From: Inhella proteolytica
GTDB lineage: Bacteria; Pseudomonadota; Gammaproteobacteria; Burkholderiales; Burkholderiaceae_C
Length of the DNA stretch: 64,000 bases
Direction of reading: 5' to 3'
Assembly: GCF_016093275.1 (NCBI RefSeq)
Contig: NZ_JAEDAK010000003.1
Location: forward strand, 186,001 to 250,000
Made by a program: the position numbers and the translations under genes. This document shows, in pieces, positions 57,949 through 64,000 of this stretch. The notes below the pieces were generated by a model. That model searched no databases. It saw only the letters and a program-made list of their open reading frames with translations, and was not told where the DNA came from. Position 1 is the first letter of the stretch. Each line of letters starts with the position of its first letter.

Positions 57949-59053
57949 GGTTCGCCCCCTTGACCATCCCATAGAGTTTGGCGAACAGCGGCGCACTCAC
58001 CGTGGCCATGGCGCCGGCAAAGAGCACGATCAGGCCCTGCACCGTCACCACCATCTCGCGCGAGAAGCCCGGCAGCTCGAAGGCCACTTCCACCCCGCCC
58101 TGGTAGAGCACGCCAAACAGCAGCGCCGCCAGCACGATGCCGAAGGGGTGGTTGCGGCCCATCAGGCTGACCGCGATGCCGGTGAAGCCGGCGCCGGCCA
58201 CGAAGTCCAACGTGAGCTTGCCCTGCACGCCCGACAGTTCATTCACCGCCACCAGGCCCGCCAGGGCGCCGGAAAGGCCCATGCCCACCAGAACCTGGGC
58301 CTTGGGGTTCAGGCCGGCGAACTGCGCCGCGCGGGGCGCGCTGCCCACCGCCCGCAACGCGTAACCGGCGCGGCTGCGCCACAGGAACCAGGCGACGAAG
58401 AAGCAGGCCGCCACCGCCAGCAGCGAGGCCGCGTTCAGCGGCGAGCTGGGCAGCTCGTAGCCCAGCTTGGCCGCCCATTCGTGCAGCGCCGGCATGCGGG
58501 CGGCCTCCGGGAAGGGCTCGCTCTCCACCACCATCGAACCGCCGCCCACGCGCAGCGCGTTCACCAGCAAGTACACGTTCAAACTAGCCGCAATGAAGTT
58601 GAACATGATCGTCGTGATGACGATGTGGCTGCCGCGCCAGGCCTGCAGATAGCCCGGCACCAGGCCCCAGGCCGCGCCGAACAGGCCCGCCCCCAGCACC
58701 ACCAGGGGCAGCAGCAACCAGGCCGGCAGGCTGGCGCCCAGATAGAGCGCCGCCAGCGCCACACCCAAGCCGGCAAAGGTGGCCTGGCCCTCGGCACCGA
58801 TGTTGAACAGCCCGCCATGGATGGCCACCGCCACCGCCAGGCCGGTGAAGATGAAGGTGGTGGCGTAGTACAGCGTGTAGCCCAGGCCGCGCGGGCTGCC
58901 CAGCGCGCCGTTCACCAGCACGTCAAAGGCCTGCAGCGGGCTGTGGCCGATGACCTTGACCACCAGGGCCGCGACGGCAAGGGCCACCAGCAGGTTCCAA
59001 AGGGGCAGGACGCCGAGCTCGATCCAGCGCGGCATGTTGACAGGTGCACTCAT
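57941..59053 (-). CDS. nucleoside ABC transporter permease
   Basis: 370 residues. FIFTGLAVAVAIHGGLFNIGAEGQATFAGLGVA is the signature of the first permease of the family (NupP/RnsC-like), and SRAGYALRAVGSAPRAAQFAG is the ATPase-contact loop. About ten helices. It sits 3 nt after the ATPase gene stop. With its partner permease, the ATPase and the BMP protein it forms a complete importer. Confidence 0.93.
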   Translation of the reverse strand: MSAPVNMPRWIELGVLPLWNLLVALAVAALVVKVIGHSPLQAFDVLVNGALGSPRGLGYTLYYATTFIFTGLAVAVAIHGGLFNIGAEGQATFAGLGVALAALYLGASLPAWLLLPLVVLGAGLFGAAWGLVPGYLQAWRGSHIVITTIMFNFIAASLNVYLLVNALRVGGGSMVVESEPFPEAARMPALHEWAAKLGYELPSSPLNAASLLAVAACFFVAWFLWRSRAGYALRAVGSAPRAAQFAGLNPKAQVLVGMGLSGALAGLVAVNELSGVQGKLTLDFVAGAGFTGIAVSLMGRNHPFGIVLAALLFGVLYQGGVEVAFELPGFSREMVVTVQGLIVLFAGAMATVSAPLFAKLYGMVKGANRG

Positions 59054-59056
59054 CGC

Positions 59057-60586
<1,530 letters not shown>

Positions 60587-60598
60587 TGAGGAAACGCT

Positions 60599-61576
60599 TT
60601 ACTTCTTGCAGGCGGCCGGATCGGCCATGGCGTCATTGACCTTGATCTTGCCAGCCACGATGTCGGCCCGTGCGGCGTCCAGCTTGGCTTTGAGCGCAGC
60701 GTCGATCAGCTTGGCGTTGTGCTCATCCATCGCCGGGGCCACGCCCTCTTCCTTCAGGCCGAGGGCGCGCACGCCGGGCTTGAAGTCCTTCAGCACGCCG
60801 TAGACGGCGACGTCGACGCGCTTGAGCATCGAGGTCAGCATCGTGCCGGGCTGCAGATGGTTCTGGTTGCTGTCCACGCCGATGGCCAGCTTGCCGGCGT
60901 CCTTGGCGGCCTGGTAGACGCCATTGCCGGTGCCGCCGGCGGCGGCAAAGACCACGTCCACGCCCTTGGCGAACTGGGCCTTGGCCAGTTCCGCGCCCCG
61001 CGTGGGGTCATTCCATGCCGTGGCCGTGGTGCCGGTCATATTGGCCAGCACCTCGGCCTTCGGGTTGGTGGCCTTGACGCCCTGCTCGTAGCCGCACTGG
61101 AACTTGCGGATCAGCGGGATGTCCATGCCGCCCACGAAGCCGACCTTGCCGCTCTTGCTCTTCAGCGCCGCGGCCACGCCCACCAGGTAGCTGCCCTCGT
61201 GTTCCTTGAAGGTGATCGAGGCCACATTGGGCAGGTTGACCACGCCGTCAATGATGGCGAACTGGATCTTCGGGAATTCCTTGGCCACCTGCTCCAGCGC
61301 CGAGGCCTGGGCGAAGCCGATCGAGATGATGGGCGAGGCGCCGCGCTCGGCCATGCGGCGCAGGGCCTGCACGCGCTGGGTCTCGTTGCTGATCTCGAAC
61401 TCGAGGTAGTTCTTGCCGGTCTCGGCCTTCCACTTCTCGACGCCGCGGTAGCCCGACTCGTTGAAGCTCTTGTCGAACTTGCCGCCCATGTCAAAGATGA
61501 CGGCCGGTGCGGCCAGGGTGCTGCCCGAAACCAGCAGGGCGAGCACGGCGAACAGGGGACGCATCGAGAGAGCCAT
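60599..61576 (-). CDS. BMP-family nucleoside-binding protein
   Basis: 325 residues from the ATG at 61576 (another in-frame ATG four codons later). Signal peptide ending STLA, then PAVIFDMGGKFDKSFNESGYRGVEKW, the Med/BmpA opening, and KVGFVGGMDIPLIRKFQCGYEQGVKAT and VVFAAAGGTGNGVYQAA typical of nucleoside binders. There is no Cys at the signal site, so it is a soluble periplasmic protein rather than a lipoprotein. First gene of the salvage run. Confidence 0.92.
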   Translation of the reverse strand: MALSMRPLFAVLALLVSGSTLAAPAVIFDMGGKFDKSFNESGYRGVEKWKAETGKNYLEFEISNETQRVQALRRMAERGASPIISIGFAQASALEQVAKEFPKIQFAIIDGVVNLPNVASITFKEHEGSYLVGVAAALKSKSGKVGFVGGMDIPLIRKFQCGYEQGVKATNPKAEVLANMTGTTATAWNDPTRGAELAKAQFAKGVDVVFAAAGGTGNGVYQAAKDAGKLAIGVDSNQNHLQPGTMLTSMLKRVDVAVYGVLKDFKPGVRALGLKEEGVAPAMDEHNAKLIDAALKAKLDAARADIVAGKIKVNDAMADPAACKK

Positions 61577-61585
61577 GGCGAAAAC

Positions 61586-61593
61586 TGTATACA
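61586..61593. promoter_or_regulatory. TGTATACA palindrome upstream of the BMP gene
   Basis: Perfect 8-bp palindrome 9 nt upstream of the BMP start, inside a TTTTGTATACAGTTTT context that is AT-rich against GC-rich surroundings. TTGTATAC-type dyads are common operators of GntR/FadR-type regulators, but no such gene is in the window. It may instead be part of the promoter. Confidence 0.3.
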
Positions 61594-61710
61594 AAAGGGC
61601 GCCATTCTAAGGACGAGCCCCCCTGCCCGGACCGCCTAGGGCAAGCCCTTAAGGGCCTTGGAGGATGCACTCCAATCGCATGGGCATGGACCCCTCGTCT
61701 AGCATGGCTC

Positions 61711-64000
61711 ATGCCTTTGACGAGCCCTCCGGCCTCTGGCGACCCGCTGATGCTGCGTCCGCGTACGCCGGTGCAGTGGCTGCTGCTGAACCTGGCGCTG
61801 GCCCTGCTGTTCGGCTTGGCGGCGCGCCTGGGCCTCGCGCTGGCCATCGGGCCGGCGCAAACCACCACCCTCTGGCCGGCCGCCGGCGTGGCCGTGGCGG
61901 CGCTGCTGCTCTGGGGCTGGCCGGTGCTGCCCGGCCTGCTGCTGGCCAGCCTGGCGAATGACTGGTGGGTGGCACGCGGCAGCGCCGGTGCGCTGCTGGC
62001 CGCCAGCCTGCTGAGCGGCGCGTCCCTGGCCCAGTGGGCCTTGCTGAAGCTGCTGCTGGGCGATTGGTGGGCCCGCATGCAGGCCGGCGGCGGGCGCTGG
62101 GCGCTGCGCTTTGTGGTGCTGGTGTCGCTGGGCTGCGTGCTGGCCACCAGCCTGGGCAATGCCGCCCTGCTGGCTCAGGGCCGGCTGGCGGCGGGCGACC
62201 TGGCGCAGGCCTGGCTGACCTGGTGGGTGGGCGACTGCGCCGGCATCCTGGTGGTCAGCCCCTTGCTCCTGATGCTGCTGCACCGCGGCGTGCGCGCGCA
62301 CTGCGTGGCCAATCAGGCTTTTCCGGTGCTGGCGCTGGGCATCGGCCTGAGCCTCACCGGCAGCTTCACGGTGGGCCAGCTGGAGCGCGAGAGCGCGTTG
62401 GCCGGCAAGCGCGCCGATCTGCGCCTACTGGCGCAAACCCTGCAGACGCAGATGAAGCTAGCCGAGGTGGGCGTGGCGCGCCTGGCCGATCTGCATTTCC
62501 GCGTGGCGCTCAGCCCGGCCGAGTTCCAGACCGCCGGCACCGAGCTGCGCAACTCGCAGCACTGGATCCGCAATCTGGCCTATCTGCGCCGCATCCCGCA
62601 CAGCGAGCGCGCGGCGCTGGAGGCCGAACTGGGCCAGCACATCGCCAGCCCGGGTGCCGACGGGCGGCTGGCAGTGGCCCCCGAACAGTCCAGCTACTGG
62701 GTGGTGGTGCGCCTGAACCCGCACGGCGGACAGGAAGCCCGACTGGGGCTCGACGAAGGCAGCGACCCACCGCGCCGGGCCGTGATCGACCGGGCGCTGG
62801 CCACGCGCCGGCCGGCGCTGAGCCCGGTGCTTCGCAATCTGCACTACGCCGAAAACGAGGAGCTGGCCGTGCTGCTGGCCGTCCCGACCTTCGAGCAAGG
62901 CTACGAGGCCCCGCCGACCGGCCTGGTGGAAGCCGGCCTGCCCCTGGTGCCCCTGCTGCAGGCCGCCCTGGCCCAGTTCCCAGAGTGGCACGACCCGCTG
63001 CTGCTGCTGAGCGACGACGCCGCCCCCGCCGGCTTGCAGCGCCAGCGCGGCCAGGTGCAGGAGCTGCATGGCGAGGAGGCGCAGGCCGCCCTGCAGACCT
63101 GGCTGCGCGAAAGCCATCTGCAGCAGGCGGTGCGCTTTGGCGACCACCAATGGCTGCTGCGCACCCAGCCGCCCGAGCTGAACCTGCGCCCCAGCGCCCT
63201 GCAGCTGCTGACGCTCGCGGCCGGCCTGGCCTTCAGCGGCCTGCTCTCGGCCTTCCTGGCCGCACGCACGCGGCGCGACGAATCCCTGGCACGCTGGCAG
63301 GCCGAACTGGAGCTGCAGGTGGGCGAGCGCACACGCGACCTGGAGCAAGCCAACGCGCAGCTGCGCGAAGAGGTGGTGGAGCGCCAGCGCATGGCCGACC
63401 AGCTGCGCCAGTCCAGCGAGCAGCTGATGCATCAGACCGCGCAGCTGCACACCCTGCTGAAGTTCCTGCCCGACCTGGCGTGGCTGAAGGATGTCAACGG
63501 GCGCTACACCCTGGTCAACCCGGCGCTCGAGCGCTTCCTGGGCCGCAGCGCCGACGAACTGCTGGGGCATGCCGCCCAGGAGTTCCTGGACAGCAGCATC
63601 CTCGACCACGCCGCCGAGCTCGATGCCAGCGCCGCCCTGCTGAGCACGCCGCTGGAGACCGAGGTGGAGCTGGTGGACGCCAAGGGCCGGGCGCGCATCC
63701 ACAGCGTCACCCGCGTGGCCATTCGGGACGCCCAGGGCCAGCGCATCGGCCTGCTCGGGGTGGCACGGGACATCACCCAGCGGCGCGAACGCGAGGCCCT
63801 GCTGCAGCGCTTCCGCTGGCTGGCCGACAGCGCCGCCCAGGGCTTTGCCTTTGCCGACCTGCAAGGCCAGCTGGTCTACCTGAACCACACCGCGCGGCGC
63901 TGGCTGAACGACGAGGACTGGCAGGAAGGCCAGTCGCGCCACGCACGCGACTACCTGGGCGAGGACGCCCGCCAGCGCCTGCGCGAAGAGATCTGGCCCC
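61711..64000 (+). CDS. MASE1/PAS membrane sensor protein, cut by window edge
   Basis: 763 residues seen, no stop. The start is the ATG at 61711; another lies 13 codons on. Residues about 15–205 hold seven or eight membrane helices with TTTLWPAAGVAVAALLLWGWP, the MASE1 signature. A periplasmic-like region and a further helix (about 493–520, LLTLAAGLAFSGLLSAFLAA) precede a coiled coil (about 525–570). A PAS domain follows (about 572–690: TLLKFLPDLAWLKDVNGRYTLVNPALERFLGR, ending GVARDITQRRERE) and a second PAS begins near 700. The output (GGDEF/EAL or histidine kinase) lies beyond the edge. No clear ribosome site precedes the start. It is divergent from the BMP gene. Confidence 0.8.
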   Translation, partial: MPLTSPPASGDPLMLRPRTPVQWLLLNLALALLFGLAARLGLALAIGPAQTTTLWPAAGVAVAALLLWGWPVLPGLLLASLANDWWVARGSAGALLAASLLSGASLAQWALLKLLLGDWWARMQAGGGRWALRFVVLVSLGCVLATSLGNAALLAQGRLAAGDLAQAWLTWWVGDCAGILVVSPLLLMLLHRGVRAHCVANQAFPVLALGIGLSLTGSFTVGQLERESALAGKRADLRLLAQTLQTQMKLAEVGVARLADLHFRVALSPAEFQTAGTELRNSQHWIRNLAYLRRIPHSERAALEAELGQHIASPGADGRLAVAPEQSSYWVVVRLNPHGGQEARLGLDEGSDPPRRAVIDRALATRRPALSPVLRNLHYAENEELAVLLAVPTFEQGYEAPPTGLVEAGLPLVPLLQAALAQFPEWHDPLLLLSDDAAPAGLQRQRGQVQELHGEEAQAALQTWLRESHLQQAVRFGDHQWLLRTQPPELNLRPSALQLLTLAAGLAFSGLLSAFLAARTRRDESLARWQAELELQVGERTRDLEQANAQLREEVVERQRMADQLRQSSEQLMHQTAQLHTLLKFLPDLAWLKDVNGRYTLVNPALERFLGRSADELLGHAAQEFLDSSILDHAAELDASAALLSTPLETEVELVDAKGRARIHSVTRVAIRDAQGQRIGLLGVARDITQRREREALLQRFRWLADSAAQGFAFADLQGQLVYLNHTARRWLNDEDWQEGQSRHARDYLGEDARQRLREEIWP

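Overview
The window looks like chromosomal core sequence of a high-GC betaproteobacterium of the order Burkholderiales. Support comes from the gene order leuC–entericidin–leuD–leuB–asd–fimV–truA–trpF–trpB–trpA–accD–folC–SPOR–cvpA–purF–metZ, from dapA–bamC, from the strong third-position GC bias (which creates many long antisense open frames), and from families typical of that order (DUF2917, GcvA-like LysR, RoxA-like cupin). A Roseateles/Rubrivivax-like genus is my guess, not something the sequence proves. I see no insertion sequence, prophage, CRISPR array, rRNA or replication origin, and no gene-free stretch longer than about 300 bases.

Layout. 1–4014 (minus): the start of a TPR/GT41 O-GlcNAc-type transferase cut by the left edge, a gamma-glutamylcyclotransferase-like protein, a secreted DUF4832 protein and a thioredoxin-like protein, divergent from a 2OG-Fe(II) oxygenase at 4058. 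4769–9620 (minus): a three-gene overlapping operon that reads as a kleisin-like, a KITE-like and an SMC-like protein (MksFEB/JetABC architecture) with no JetD/MksG nuclease gene beside it. 9674–10464 (minus): two tandem copies of a tRNA-Ala/Glu/Asp operon with identical tRNAs, each with its own promoter-like site and terminator, directly downstream of gltX.

10511–29832 (minus): a long biosynthetic cluster for glutamyl-tRNA, methionine, purine, folate, fatty acid, tryptophan, lysine/threonine/methionine (asd) and leucine, ending at a LysR regulator gene placed 4 nt upstream of leuC. Many neighbours overlap by 1–4 nt (purF/metZ, SPOR/cvpA, trpA/accD, trpB/trpA, leuD/leuB).

30034–49790 is mixed in orientation: a periplasmic solute-binding protein, an M13 peptidase, GNAT/DUF2917/LysR, DUF427–parC, a large HExxH lipoprotein, parE with a PH-like membrane protein, an MFS–small protein–methyltransferase–dapA–bamC run, a small lipoprotein with a long leader, a RoxA-like oxygenase and SlyD.

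49787–61576 (minus) is a nearly gapless run of 13 genes: a BMP-type nucleoside ABC importer, cytidine deaminase, purine nucleoside phosphorylase, deoC, deoA, trmB, an acetylpolyamine-amidohydrolase-like protein, a small membrane protein, coaBC and dut. The first eight genes form a coherent nucleoside uptake and salvage module. The right edge cuts a MASE1/PAS sensor protein.
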